Notes: generated by a model not told the origin, from the sequence alone. 64,000 nucleotides of DNA from Sporomusa acidovorans (GCF_900101845.1 NZ_FNAM01000008.1:1-64000); one strand, 5' to 3'. Numbered from the stretch's first letter, positions 37,493-46,616 are shown. Numbers and translations are program-made.

Positions 37493-38053
37493 CTATATAC
37501 CGTTTTGTTGATACCAATTTGCTTTGCCCCGCAACGTATTGCCGCCGCTCATCCATTTGTCGCCATTTTTTAGGATTGCCAGGTCCCAGCGTTCGCAAGT
37601 CGTCGCCGGACCATACCCGTCAAGGTCGGCTGCCTCCGCGTGCGTCATAACATGGTCAGCATCAATAGGAATGTCCAGAACGTCAGCGATTACCGCAATC
37701 ACCATGGACATACTTTCAATCTGCGCATCTGTCGGCGGCTCACCGCCTAAATCGTTTACCGTGGCAAAAGCGCCACACGCCAGCACAATGCCAACCGCTC
37801 CGCTATTTCGGCGCCAAGTATGGGATAGCACGGCGGATAAATCATCGGTCGTGGCATACATACTGCCATCCTCATCAATACTGATATGATAATCGTCATA
37901 ATGCTGGTGATAATGGCCGGCGGACCAGTGCAGGTATAAAGTTGCCTCCCGCTCCAACGCCTGAGCCGCCTGCGAAATTTTCTTCCTGGCGGCAATCGCT
38001 AACTGTCTTACTTCGGCAAGCGTTATCCGCCGCCCTGGCACTATTTTACTCAT
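37493..38053 (-). CDS. Putative N-acetylmuramoyl-L-alanine amidase (amidase_2/PGRP-like)
   Basis: A 186-residue protein with the pattern of the amidase_2 fold: LYLHWSAGHYHQHYDDYHISIDEDGSMY near the N-terminal half, NSGAVGIVLACGAFAT in the centre and VMTHAEAADLDGYGP later. The histidines in HWSAGH and MTHAEA are plausible zinc ligands. No signal peptide is seen, so it may act on imported muropeptides or be released by other means. ATG 38053 follows AGGGAG. It resembles phage or spore lytic amidases, but no phage structural genes are nearby. Confidence 0.7.
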   Translation of the reverse strand: MSKIVPGRRITLAEVRQLAIAARKKISQAAQALEREATLYLHWSAGHYHQHYDDYHISIDEDGSMYATTDDLSAVLSHTWRRNSGAVGIVLACGAFATVNDLGGEPPTDAQIESMSMVIAVIADVLDIPIDADHVMTHAEAADLDGYGPATTCERWDLAILKNGDKWMSGGNTLRGKANWYQQNGI

Positions 38054-38097
38054 AATTTACTCCCTCTGCACGCTGTCGTTTCAATAACCATAAAACA

Positions 38098-38141
38098 ATT
38101 TGAAGGGTTAACGTGCTTATCGCCCGTCAAGCCCTTCAAAT
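38098..38141 (-). terminator. Hairpin downstream of the 38.2-39.1 kb gene
   Basis: AATTTGAAGGG and CCCTTCAAATT form an 11-base-pair stem with a ~22-base loop; the minus-strand 3' flank is TGTTTTATGG. Confidence 0.5.
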
Positions 38142-38204
38142 TCTTTAAACAGTCAGCCTTGCAGTTCATCGCCAACCCTGGTCCCCGGATAACGGACAAC
38201 TACA

Positions 38205-39085
38205 TCACTGGATTTCAGCATTCATGACCAGAGCAATAATCTGATCGGCAATGGCCGCCTCATTCAAATCTTTATTTGCCAAAAATGGCGAAATTCGCCG
38301 CGAAACCGTATCAGGATCAAGTGCCAGCACCCTGTCATTCAACCACTGTGGATTTTCGCAGGCCTTGCTGCCCGGTTTGCTTTGAAAAGCTATCCGTTCT
38401 TCATACTCCGCTTTCAATGCGGCTGCCACCCGGGTTTTATCCACATAGGTCAGATCATCGGACTTAAAGACTGCCAGCATGACTGTTTTCAGGACAGCAT
38501 CGCCGTCAGATTTGTTGGTCATGCCCTTTTCAATCGCCGTATCCATAAGACTGCCATAGTCGTCAAAATACCGGAAATCATCCCGGTACAAAGCCGCTTC
38601 GATCAGGAACAGCATATAATCGTAACCGGTAAGCGGTTTAGCCGATTGCAAATCATCCCCAAACTGCAGCTGAAAATTTTTTACAAATAATTTTTCCGTT
38701 TTAAACGTAGCCGCATCGGCGGCAATAACAGCAAAATAGCCGTTTTTCAGCGATAATACGGCACCAGGTTGGTTAAAGAATAATTGAGTTCTATCCCTTT
38801 CCCCAGAGAATTGCCGTCAAGATTTAGCGCGAGCGGCCCGGCAAGGTAGGGTAATTCCTGCGCCGCATTGGAGCCAAACTGCAGCTGCACGCTGGAAGAG
38901 ACTACCGGGACATAACTGCGGAACAGTTTACGGTCGTCTTTTAAGAACATGTCCGCCAGCCGCAGGCGGAAATAATGCTGCCCCTCCTTAAATTCAATGG
39001 TCTCTATATCGGCCGGGCCAGGAGTAAACACAGAATGTCTCGCTTCCGTTTTTATTAAATTGTTAAACCAATCAAGAATACTCAT
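38205..39085 (-). pseudogene. Hypothetical protein, single-base frameshift
   Basis: Not recognised. The N-terminal part from ATG 39085 (MSILDWFNNLIKTEARHS) runs to a stop at 38747. The next frame continues at once as AVLSLKNGYFAVIAADAATF and joins the open frame ending at 38205. Adding one G at about 38762 (GTGCCG to GTGGCCG) fuses them into ~290 residues. The middle has strand-like FVKNFQLQFGDD repeats of the N-terminal VVSSSVQLQFGSN. No signal peptide. It sits between the protease and amidase genes. Whether the frameshift is real or a sequencing error cannot be told from the window. Confidence 0.65.
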
Positions 39086-39110
39086 GTTTCTACGGCCCTT
39101 CTTTCCTATA

Positions 39111-40006
39111 TTAAATACCAAATTGATCTGCTTCCAGCCATTCCATCGTCAGCAGCGACCAAAAATCACTCGCCAGCTTATTCAGAACATACGCGTACGG
39201 CAGCCAGCCATAGCCCGCCTCGCCCCAGGCACTGCCCCAGGAATTGCGGATCAAGAGAGCGCCGCTAGTTTCCTGGTTGTACCTGGTATTTTTGATGACG
39301 ACAGCATCATCATAGCCCACGGCAGCCACCGCGTGCCCCCACTCAGCCTGTTCGACCGCGCCGGGGTAGGGAATGCCGCCGGCCACATCCGACTCGGCAA
39401 ACGAAGGAAAGCCGTAAAAACCGAGCATCGCCGGAATACTGGCAGCCAGATATTTTTTCACGCTTGCCAACACTTCCGCCGGGGTTTTAGCGCCGCCGGC
39501 CGCGTCGTGGCAAAAATACTGCAGAGCCTCATAGTTGTCGTCACGGCGTAGACGAAAGAGGCCGGCTCCCTGTCAAACGCTGGCGCCTTGTCGGTATAGG
39601 GCCAGTATTTTTCCGGCGGCACGCCGCACAAGGCCAGCGCGCCCATCGTATCCCGGATATACGTTCCCTGATCGCCGGTTACGCCCTGGAGATTACGCGC
39701 ATTTTTATAAATAAACAGGCGGGAAGCGGTAATGCTCCGGGAATAAGAACGGTTTTCAAAATACTCGATAATGCCTACCGCCGCGTGGGCGGTGCAGGCA
39801 CCCAGTTCCCCCTGGTCCTGCACCGGTGAGCACCACTGCCGCAGATCCACTTGCTGCGGTAGCGGGACCGTATCGTCGATCCCCAGCTTTTGCAGCGCGA
39901 CCGCCAGTTTCGGGTGGGCCTCGTCATAGTCGCGCAGATCAGGCAGCGGCGGCCGCCAGCCGGTCCCCAGCCGCCTGTTGTCAGGCAGTATTACCCGCAG
40001 ATTCAT
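39111..40006 (-). pseudogene. Papain-like (C1 family) cysteine protease, frameshifted
   Basis: The catalytic residues are all encoded, but in two frames. The Cys region is PVQDQGELGACTAHAAVGIIEY in the first frame (ATG 40006). The His region EWGHAVAAVGYDDAVV and the Asn region IRNSWGSAWGEAGYGW are in the second, ending at 39111. Between them the second frame reads DDNYEALQYFCHDAAGGAKTP, so the break lies at about 39537-39550. With the shift repaired the protein would be ~298 residues. There is no signal peptide or clear propeptide. Bacterial C1 proteases of this type are sporadic; the neighbouring genes are also frameshifted. Confidence 0.8.
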
Positions 40007-40096
40007 GGGATTGCCTCCTTATCACCACATTTTATCAGAATTTTTTTCCTTTCCGTTTTTCCAGGCGTTGCATATTTGGCGGTGTAAATGTATAAT

Positions 40097-40130
40097 ATAA
40101 AAAGGCTGACGTGCTCGACACACGCCAGCC
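40097..40130 (-). terminator. Terminator of the toxin mRNA
   Basis: A GGCTGGCGTG/CACGTCAGCC stem followed by TTTTTATATT on the minus strand, ~75 bases past the toxin stop codon. Confidence 0.8.
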
Positions 40131-40205
40131 TGCCAGGCTGCCTAACCGGTAACGGTTAGCCCAGCTAACGGTATCAAGAAATAACCGCATCCTTGGCCGG
40201 GGCGG

Positions 40206-40280
40206 TTATTTCCGGTTTATAATGAGCACAATCAGTGACGCAAATGCTATCATGAGATACATTGCCTCAAAGATTGACAT
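40206..40280 (-). CDS. Putative holin-like type I toxin (Fst/TxpA-like small membrane peptide)
   Basis: A 24-residue hydrophobic peptide, MSIFEAMYLMIAFASLIVLI followed by INRK. It matches the form of the Hol_Tox/TxpA-type toxins of Firmicutes: short N-terminal polar start with FEAM-LMI-FA-LI, one membrane helix and a positively charged tail. ATG 40280 has AAGGAGGTGG upstream, and that site is locked in a hairpin (40290-40312), as in known type I toxins. An antisense RNA probably acts as antitoxin (see 40230-40432). Too short for routine gene calling. Confidence 0.82.
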   Translation of the reverse strand: MSIFEAMYLMIAFASLIVLIINRK

Positions 40281-40289
40281 CCCTACCAC

Positions 40290-40312
40290 CTCCTTCCCGA
40301 AAAAGGAAGGAG
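40290..40312 (-). promoter_or_regulatory. Hairpin hiding the toxin ribosome binding site
   Basis: CTCCTTCC on the 5' side pairs exactly with GGAAGGAG, the ribosome site of the toxin, leaving a seven-base loop. Such sequestration is common in type I toxin mRNAs. Confidence 0.75.
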
Positions 40313-40341
40313 CTAACCGTCGCAGCTCAGCCTGTATTACT

Positions 40342-40347
40342 ATTATA
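40342..40347 (-). promoter_or_regulatory. Toxin promoter (extended -10)
   Basis: Minus-strand TGTGATATAAT contains an extended TG motif and a perfect TATAAT; the -35 is poor. It would give a ~55-base leader. Confidence 0.6.
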
Positions 40348-40403
40348 TCACATTTTCCAATTAAAGGAAGTTATTCCTTTTCCGGCTTGCCCGCCGGAGC
40401 AGA

Positions 40404-40432
40404 CCGCCCTCACAGGATGAGGGCGGCTTTTT
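40404..40432 (+). terminator. Plus-strand terminator
   Basis: CCGCCCT/AGGGCGG stem followed by TTTTT on the plus strand. No plus-strand protein gene precedes it, which supports the antisense RNA call. Confidence 0.8.
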
Positions 40433-40486
40433 GCTCTGCTCTTGGCTGGGCATAGCGCTAAACCACATTCCAATGACTAGGCAACG

Positions 40487-41661
40487 CTATTTTTTCACCG
40501 CGAGTTTTTCCGCCAGTTCGCGGGCCAGACGGATATGGGAAGCGAGAGATTTGGCCACATGCGCCGGCCGCGCTGCACTGGCAGCAGTCAACGAGGTGTC
40601 GGGCGCAATGAAGCAGGCCGAATTGAGCGCGGTATAGCCGGTGCTGCCCGCCAGATTGCTGGTGCTGAAGCTGGTCGGCGTCGCGCCGGTGGTTGTCGGC
40701 AGCGAACCGTAGACGTCAATGCTGTTGCCCTTGATATACCAGAGCCGCGTCGGCGAGGCTTCGGCTTGACCCCCATAAGTAGCCCGCATTATTGATGCTC
40801 ACCGCTTCTGTCCAGTTGCCGGCGATGCCAGGTTGGCCACCGTGCTGTGATAAATTTTTCCTACCAGTTTGGCATAGCTGCTGTCGTAATAGCCCAGCAG
40901 GATATAGGCGTTGCTGCCGTTGGCAATCGAAATATCGCGGAAATCGCCGCTCATCCCGGTAGCCAGCGATACGTTGGCAGCAGTCATGCTATTGTTGCTG
41001 CCAATGGTGACAATGCTCAGGCAGGTGGCGGTGTTGTAGTTGCCGCCATTTTGCATGCCGCCCAGCGCGCAGATATACAGTTTATTCTCATACAGTTCCA
41101 ACGTAAAGGCATTCTTGCCGACCCGTACATAGCTCTTATATGTTAAAATGCCGTCATCTTCGTCTATTTCGTATTGGACCACATAGCTGTCGTCATAGGT
41201 GGAATATCCACCGCTGGGATTGCAGGTGTACAGCGCATAAAGATACCCGTTATAGACCGCCAGCCCTTCGCCGTGATAAGATGCCCCCGTTACTGCCAGG
41301 GAAGACAGGAAATCATAGCTGGCCGTTTGGCTGTAACTATTACTCATATCGACAAGCGCAATTTTGGCCAAATCATAGCCGGTAGCATAGAGATAGCTGC
41401 CGGAGGTTGCCACCGCGTGCAGATTAGCCACGGCCGACCAGGTCTGGCTGGCCAGCGGGCTGGTCCAGGTCCCCTGCGGAGCGATGATCTGGTTGGCTTT
41501 TAGATCAGTCGTGCTATACGTATACTGCCGCAGTACCAGACGGCTGTTAAGGCCCTGGAAGAAGTTGAAGAAGGCGGCGTCGCTGTTTTCCACTCCCTGT
41601 TTTTTATTTTTCGGCTATTTTCTGCTTGGTCTTCCCGTGCCGCGTAACCTAGCCAGCCCAT
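40487..41661 (-). pseudogene. Beta-propeller-like protein, three single-base frameshifts
   Basis: The gene lies 31 bases after the TonB receptor stop and starts at ATG 41661 (AAAGGGGGTGAGG upstream) as MGWLGYAAREDQAENSRK. It needs one extra A in a run at 41600-41605 to join VENSDAAFFNFFQGLNSRLV. The main open part (to 40799) has repeated ATSGSYLYATGYDLAKIALVD and NGYLYALYTC-like blades. One missing G at ~40820 and one extra G at 40770-40774 are needed to reach ASPTRLWYIKGNSIDVYG and the end at 40487. All three sites are homopolymers, so degeneration or sequencing error are both possible. No signal peptide in the visible start. Function unknown. Confidence 0.72.
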
Positions 41662-41692
41662 TGGCCTCACCCCCTTTACAGGCTGTCCCTGT

Positions 41693-44449
41693 TTAAAAAT
41701 TGTACTGCAGTGTCGTGTAATAGGTACGCCCCTGATAGGGGTACTCCATGTTATAAATGTAATTTCCATTCCAGCCCCCTTTGACTTTCGGGCCAGCATT
41801 GCAGAGGTCGTCGACGCCCACGACCAGTTCCACATCTTTGCGGAATTTATGCTTGACCCCCAGGCCTACCGTTGTCAGCGACTCTATGGCGTCATTGTCG
41901 TAGGTACTGTAGGAGGTATACATTTTTCCGACATATTTGACTTCGCCGAAGATAGAGTTCCTATTGTCCGGCCGGTAGGTCAGCCGCGCCGAACCTTCCC
42001 AGTCCGGCGTATAGCTGGTATGGATGTCATAGTAGGTATTGTCGCCGGTGGCGGAGGTATCACGGCGTTTGGCTTTGGTGTCCATATAGGTGGCCGCCAG
42101 ATTCAGATCCCATTTCGCCCAGCTCAGGTTGGTCTGCAGTTCCAGCCCGCGGACCCGTCCTTCGGCGCTGTTGCTGTAGCACCAGTAGTCGTAGCCGTAG
42201 CGCCAGAGCTGCAGCAAATTTTTGGCATTGCGGCCGAAATAAGTCAGTTGAATATTGCTGTCCGCCCCCAGCAGGCGGTTATTCCAAATGGCGGTCACGT
42301 CCCACTGCTTGCCTTCCTCCGGCAGCGGGAAGGACGATACCAAGCTGCCATTCTTGTAGATTGCCGGTGCCGGCAGGATGCCAGCGCCGTCGCCGGCGAT
42401 CTCATAGAGATTGAGCAGGCGGTAGTAACTGCCGCCGGTGGCCCGCAAGGTCAGGTGGTCGTTGACCTTTTTTTTCAGGGCCAGCTGCCAGGTCGTTTTG
42501 CCGGAGGTCTGCTCGATCTCCTTGTTCCACTGGTGCTGCGCGTCATAGTCCAGCGGGTTGGAGCCGTAGGTGGTGCTGGAGTTGTAGCGGATACTCGGGG
42601 TCAACCACAGATCGCCGGTGTCGTTCAGGGTAATGGTGTCCTGGAGCTGCAGGTTCCAAAGTTCCTGGGTATAGTAGGTGCGGTACCGCACCGGGTCGGG
42701 ATTGGTGCCGTCGGTTACCAGCGAACCGCGCACATGCATGCTCTCCTTGGAGTAGCTGAGTAGGAACTCCAGCAGATGGCGGTCACCGGCTTTATATGTC
42801 CCGTCAATGCTGCCGCCCCAGCGCTGGGAGTCAAACTCGCTCCATTTGCGGAAAGGTGTCTTCCAATAATAATCTACAGAATCATAAACGGAAGGATAGC
42901 TGCGATAACTTTTAGTGGAATCCAGATAATTAACCGACCAGCCCCATTCCAGCTTGCCCACCGTATCCCGGCGCCCAAGCTGCAGTTCCTTGGTAATGAT
43001 TTTTTGCTTCTTCTCCATGTTAATAATTCTGGTATCTTCGGCATCTACATACGCCTCGTTATGACTACTATCTGGCGTCAGCGGATTGGGCAGATGACGG
43101 TCGATCTCCTTCCAGGTGGCCTTGGCCGTCCAGTGATCGTCCTGCCATTTGATGATAGCGTCGGTGTTTTTGTAGTCGTTGTACTTGCGGTAGCGTGTCC
43201 CGTCGCCCAACTGGTCTTTTTTGGCCTGATCGGCAGCTTTTTGCTTTAACCATCCTTGATAATCTGTGCTTGTAGAAGAATCTACCGAGTTAACTATCTT
43301 TGTCGTTTTGGTCTCCGCTTTGGTAGCATTACCGGAATACTTTGTATAGTAATAATCATAAACAGTTTCATAAAGGTTGGTCTTACCATCCCCATCATCA
43401 TCTCCATACGCCCACGTCTTCCATGCATCAAGATTTGCTGCATAATAAGACGCTTGGGCATTGGTCAGAATGCCATAGCCCGAAGATGTATTTCCAACAC
43501 TGTCTGTCCACGTAGACCCAAATTTAAGGATCGACTGAGTATGCCAAAGGGCCATGGTTGTGTCCATCAGCGCCATATCCTTATCCAGGTCAGCCACCGC
43601 CAACGAACTCGAGTAGTTCGTATAGGGGAAATCACCGTCGCTTTGCTCCCGGTTGACGCCCACCATCAGACTGCCCTTGCCCAGCGGGGCGTCGACTTCC
43701 AGGCTGCCCTTGTAGCCGCCGTAAGAGCTTTTGCCGACCGAGGCGCTGATGTCTGATTTGGTCGGGCGTTTGGTCACGATGTTGATAACACCGCCCATGA
43801 AGGTGCCGCCAAACCGCGCCGGGATATAGCCGCGGTACACCTCAATGCGTTCAACGTTCTTAATCGGAATGGTGGAGATATCGGCGGCCGCATCGCCGCC
43901 CAGCGTGAACAGCACGCCGTCGACGAACACCCCGACCTGAGCGGCCGTCGAGCCGCGGACGCTGACGGTGGTGTACTGCCCTTTGCCGTTAACTTCCCGG
44001 ACATGGACGCCCGGTACAGTTTTTAAGAGTTCGGCCAGGGATTTCTGTTCGCCGCGGTAATCCGACGGCCGGATGACAGTCACCGTCCCCGGCGACAGTT
44101 TGGACTCCCAGTCCGGCCGCGGCGCCTCGACCGTCAGCGCCGGCAGGTCATATTCCCCGGCCCCTGCCTTGTCACTGCCGGCCGCATCGCCTGCTGCCGC
44201 CTTGGCTTGTCCGCCTTCCGGCGTTTTTGCGGCTTCACCTGCCGCCGGCGCCGCTTTACTGTCCGGTGCAGTTTTCTGCGTTGCCTGCACCGGCTCGCTG
44301 CCGCCTGCCCCTGCGGCTTCGCCGGCCGTTTGCACAGACTCGTCGCCGGCCGCATACGCCAGGCTGTCAAGCTGCTGCGCGGTGCCCAGCGACAGCGCAC
44401 AGGCGACACTCACCGCCAGGGCTTTCTTCTTTAACCTCCATGACCTCAC
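41693..44449 (-). CDS. Large TonB-dependent outer-membrane receptor (918 residues)
   Basis: A signal peptide (LAVSVACALSLGTAQQLDSL) is followed by an ~80-residue Ala/Gly/Pro-rich stretch that is rare in such receptors. Then come the TonB-box-like DLPALTVEAPRPDWES, the plug (LAELLKTVPGVHVREVNGKGQYTTVSVRG to GGVINIVTKRP) and a long barrel ending TYYTTLQYNF. GTG 44449 follows AGGAGAGG. Controlled by riboswitch 5, so a corrinoid or cobalt-related ligand is likely. The barrel includes the acidic segment GDDDGDGKTNLYE, which looks like a calcium-binding EF-hand-type loop. The gene is GC-richer than its neighbours. Confidence 0.9.
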   Translation of the reverse strand: MRSWRLKKKALAVSVACALSLGTAQQLDSLAYAAGDESVQTAGEAAGAGGSEPVQATQKTAPDSKAAPAAGEAAKTPEGGQAKAAAGDAAGSDKAGAGEYDLPALTVEAPRPDWESKLSPGTVTVIRPSDYRGEQKSLAELLKTVPGVHVREVNGKGQYTTVSVRGSTAAQVGVFVDGVLFTLGGDAAADISTIPIKNVERIEVYRGYIPARFGGTFMGGVINIVTKRPTKSDISASVGKSSYGGYKGSLEVDAPLGKGSLMVGVNREQSDGDFPYTNYSSSLAVADLDKDMALMDTTMALWHTQSILKFGSTWTDSVGNTSSGYGILTNAQASYYAANLDAWKTWAYGDDDGDGKTNLYETVYDYYYTKYSGNATKAETKTTKIVNSVDSSTSTDYQGWLKQKAADQAKKDQLGDGTRYRKYNDYKNTDAIIKWQDDHWTAKATWKEIDRHLPNPLTPDSSHNEAYVDAEDTRIINMEKKQKIITKELQLGRRDTVGKLEWGWSVNYLDSTKSYRSYPSVYDSVDYYWKTPFRKWSEFDSQRWGGSIDGTYKAGDRHLLEFLLSYSKESMHVRGSLVTDGTNPDPVRYRTYYTQELWNLQLQDTITLNDTGDLWLTPSIRYNSSTTYGSNPLDYDAQHQWNKEIEQTSGKTTWQLALKKKVNDHLTLRATGGSYYRLLNLYEIAGDGAGILPAPAIYKNGSLVSSFPLPEEGKQWDVTAIWNNRLLGADSNIQLTYFGRNAKNLLQLWRYGYDYWCYSNSAEGRVRGLELQTNLSWAKWDLNLAATYMDTKAKRRDTSATGDNTYYDIHTSYTPDWEGSARLTYRPDNRNSIFGEVKYVGKMYTSYSTYDNDAIESLTTVGLGVKHKFRKDVELVVGVDDLCNAGPKVKGGWNGNYIYNMEYPYQGRTYYTTLQYNF

Positions 44450-44509
44450 TACAAAACCTCTCCTTTTTCAACTGTATGAAGTTTTTCAGCTTCATACATA
44501 ACATAATAA

Positions 44510-44532
44510 GAAAAACTCCCTTGCGGGAGTTG
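44510..44532 (-). terminator. Riboswitch 5 terminator
   Basis: AACTCCC/GGGAGTT with a four-base loop, followed on the minus strand by TTTTTCTTATT. Confidence 0.75.
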
Positions 44533-44574
44533 ATCCGGTTACGTCAGCGACCTCATACCCTAGCCGGCCGTTTG

Positions 44575-44796
44575 CCGCAATCCCCTCCCTATCGCTCGTA
44601 GGTCTATTGTAACGGTGATTGTCGTACAGGCAGTTCTCCTGGCTCCGGTTCATTGCTTGGCCAAGCCTTCCCGGGATTTCTATCCCAGTGGCAAGTACAG
44701 TCTTTTCGGCCGTACTTTGGCTTTGCTCCCCATTACAGTGGCGGGACCGCGCCGGCATTGCACCGGTCTTCTCTGTTAGGCCCTTGCGGGCACCTG
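44575..44796 (-). promoter_or_regulatory. Cobalamin riboswitch 5 (918-residue TonB receptor)
   Basis: Full aptamer on the minus strand with GGTCCCGCCACTGTAATGGG, an enlarged variable arm around 44690-44720 (AAAGTACGGCCGAAAAGACT on minus), and the arm AGCCAGGAGAACTGCCTGTA. The rest of 44450-44874 shows only a TATGAAG stem (44474-44496) and no gene. Confidence 0.92.
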
Positions 44797-44874
44797 TACC
44801 CGATATGCTGTTTTCCCGTGTTTCCGTATTTCCGCATAAATTAGTTTCCGCTCGCGTCGGCGCAGTGGCCGGAG

Positions 44875-45396
44875 CTATTGGTTTCTGTCATAGTTTTGCG
44901 CAATGTAGTACATCGATTCCGCAAAGGTCTTAGGCGTAACAGCAACAAAACTGGCGGTTTTTTTGGTGTCTTCCAGCACGATTCCCCGTTCGCTCACTAC
45001 CTTGGTCGCGGTTACCGCATACCGTTTAGCTTTTAGTTGAAAAACCATCTCCATTTCGCTGGCGGCGACCTTATCATCTTTGCCGAGTTTTTCTTTATAT
45101 CTTTCGTTTAGCTTGTCAATGATTTTCGGATCGGCAAAAATGGTTCTTACCAGGACATGCACCAGGTTTTTATCGGTTTCATCGACGTGCAGCGATTGAT
45201 TGTCAAACAAGTACAGGCCAATGTCATTGGCGAATACTCCGGACCAGCGCTGCCGTTCCAGTTCTTCCGCTGTTGGTTTCGGCCGAACGCTAAGTTCCCA
45301 GTCCAGCGGAGATTTTTCCGCCTGTTCGGCGGCCCAAACAGGAATACCGGGATGTAACATACACCATAGGAGTGCTAGTAGTAATAAGTTCTTCAT
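44875..45396 (-). CDS. Exported protein of unknown function
   Basis: Not recognised. ATG 45396 (AAGGAGC upstream) opens a signal peptide, LLLLALLWCMLHPGIPVWA. The mature ~150 residues are soluble and charged: DIGLYLFDNQSLHVDETDKNLVHVLVRTIF, then a helical IIDKLNERYKEKLGKDDKVAASEMEM, and YAVTATKVVSERG near the end. It resembles small surface or periplasmic proteins of diderm Firmicutes. It lies upstream of riboswitch 5 and behind the 22-base palindrome at 45515-45536, a candidate operator of the nearby LuxR regulator. Confidence 0.72.
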   Translation of the reverse strand: MKNLLLLALLWCMLHPGIPVWAAEQAEKSPLDWELSVRPKPTAEELERQRWSGVFANDIGLYLFDNQSLHVDETDKNLVHVLVRTIFADPKIIDKLNERYKEKLGKDDKVAASEMEMVFQLKAKRYAVTATKVVSERGIVLEDTKKTASFVAVTPKTFAESMYYIAQNYDRNQ

Positions 45397-45514
45397 CGCC
45401 AAGCTCCTTCTATAAATTCGTCCTGCGGCAGGCAAACATGCCGTTTTGCCGCTGTTCCTGATAATTCCAAATGTCGCTTATATTTCCATACTATCGCAAA
45501 ATACGACAGCCTAT

Positions 45515-45536
45515 AACTACCTCAAATGAGGTAGTT
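45515..45536. promoter_or_regulatory. Perfect 22-base palindrome, candidate LuxR-type operator
   Basis: AACTACCTCA-AA-TGAGGTAGTT (two arms of ten bases) lies ~120 bases upstream of the exported-protein gene. The core CCTCAAATGAGG recurs at 46987-46998, on the other side of the LuxR gene. Confidence 0.6.
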
Positions 45537-45546
45537 TAACTATTTA

Positions 45547-45747
45547 CTAAGCTTTCTCATTTGTTTTACATTTGGCACCAAATTCCACATACCCCTCCAA
45601 AACTTCTATAATCAATTGTTCCTGTACACCGTCGTCATCAGCCGGACCCTTCTCAATAGCATCGCTGATCATTTGTTTTATCTGGTATTGATGATAGCCA
45701 TAACTCAACAGTTTATTAACCAGCATTTCAATTTGGTCATGTTTCAT
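45547..45747 (-). CDS. Small conserved-looking helical protein
   Basis: A 66-residue protein from ATG 45747 (MKHDQIEMLVNKLLSYGYHQ); ATG 45756 is an alternative. AAGGGG lies 11 bases upstream of the first. It is highly charged and helical, ending EFGAKCKTNEKA, with no membrane segment. Not recognised. It is encoded 73 bases after the LuxR-type regulator on the same strand, so it may be its partner or a co-regulated accessory. Confidence 0.6.
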   Translation of the reverse strand: MKHDQIEMLVNKLLSYGYHQYQIKQMISDAIEKGPADDDGVQEQLIIEVLEGYVEFGAKCKTNEKA

Positions 45748-45828
45748 AACACACATTACCCCTTACTGATTCAAGATTGGTATGTAAAAAACATCGCCTT
45801 GAGTTTATTCAGAATTTTTGACTATGCC

Positions 45829-46362
45829 TCAGGTAAGCGTACTACTATTGTCAAAGTGGCAATATTTGCTGATAAGTTCAGCCCGGGAGCTTGTCCCCGT
45901 TTTGGCAAACAGGTTTCGAATGTGCGATTTTACGGTTTCAAAACCAATGCTCAGCATTTCACTGATTTCTTTATTGGTTTTTCCGGCAGCAACCGCCCGC
46001 AGAATTTCTTTTTCCCGTAATGTAAGCACTACTTTGTTTCTTGACGCAAGCTGCTCATCCACTCGATAGTCAAAAACTATCATAATAAAGCTTTGCTCTG
46101 CTGAATAAAACGAAAAACAGGTAAAATTAATGACTGCCGGTTGCCGGCTTAACGTACCGCTATAATTAGATAAACTTGTTTCCTTGGCCATAGCTTTAAA
46201 ATGCCGGCAAACGCCTTTTAGCTGCTTGTACAAGCCTGTGACGCTGTTGCCAAGCAACTGTTTGGCCTTATTATTCGCGTAAATAATTTCAAATCTGCAG
46301 TTAAAAATACAAAACCCTTGCTTAGCCTGATCAAAAATCTCCCAATATTTTGACCAATACAT
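45829..46362 (-). CDS. PAS-LuxR family transcription regulator
   Basis: A 177-residue regulator. Residues ~5-100 are a PAS-like sensor (FDQAKQGFCIFNCRFEIIYANNKAKQLLG). Residues ~112-170 are a LuxR helix-turn-helix: LTLREKEILRAVAAGKTNKEISEMLSIGFETVKSHIRNLFAK. There is no receiver domain, so it likely senses a small molecule or redox state directly. It is flanked by two CCTCAAATGAGG palindromes (45515-45536 and 46987-46998) that may be its sites. It lies downstream of riboswitch 6, so its level may fall when B12 is plentiful. Confidence 0.88.
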   Translation of the reverse strand: MYWSKYWEIFDQAKQGFCIFNCRFEIIYANNKAKQLLGNSVTGLYKQLKGVCRHFKAMAKETSLSNYSGTLSRQPAVINFTCFSFYSAEQSFIMIVFDYRVDEQLASRNKVVLTLREKEILRAVAAGKTNKEISEMLSIGFETVKSHIRNLFAKTGTSSRAELISKYCHFDNSSTLT

Positions 46363-46585
46363 CTTTTCCCTTACCTTCAGTCTTTGTCGTTTAGAATTAC
46401 CACCATTCCGCTAACGGGTGGATAAAGATCTGCAAACGGATAGATTTCATAACTTCAAAAAGGTTACTGTTTCCAGGTACCTAAGATAACTTACACCATG
46501 TGAAGATCCCTCCTTTTGTACTGATCAAAACTGTGTCACCTCCATATTAAGTTTGAAAGCCAGTTGTCCTATGCGGCTATTAGAT
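46363..46585 (-). other. Intergenic leader between riboswitch 6 terminator and the LuxR gene
   Basis: No clear gene. Minus-strand TATGGAGGTGACACAG precedes a TTG that opens a 15-codon frame (ISTKGGIFTWCKLS); a second AAAGGAGGGATC lies further down before ATG-GTG-stop. These could be a leader peptide or the decayed start of a lost gene. A longer fragment reading YEIYPFADLYPPVSGMVVIL ends just before the LuxR start and may be a remnant. Confidence 0.35.
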
Positions 46586-46616
46586 GAAAAAAGCTCCCGT
46601 TTCAACGACGGGAGCA
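46586..46616 (-). terminator. Riboswitch 6 terminator
   Basis: GCTCCCGT/ACGGGAGC stem followed by TTTTTTCATC on the minus strand. Confidence 0.8.

Larger units (their letters stand above)
40230..40432 (+). ncRNA. Candidate antisense antitoxin RNA
   Basis: A plus-strand -10 TATAAT (40218-40223) inside the 3' end of the toxin gene, with a weak TTGGCC about 19 bases upstream, could start an RNA near 40230. It would end at the plus-strand terminator 40404-40432. The RNA would be fully complementary to most of the toxin reading frame and its ribosome site. The promoter is only moderate, so this is a prediction. Confidence 0.5.

Noticed and set aside
37493..41661. Prophage remnant (amidase, protease, holin-like peptide)
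   Set aside because: No capsid, tail, integrase or terminase genes; the holin-like peptide fits a type I toxin locus better.
44073..44601. Several Ala/Arg-rich plus-strand frames
   Set aside because: Shadows of the GC-rich, Ala-rich N-terminal region of the 918-residue TonB receptor.
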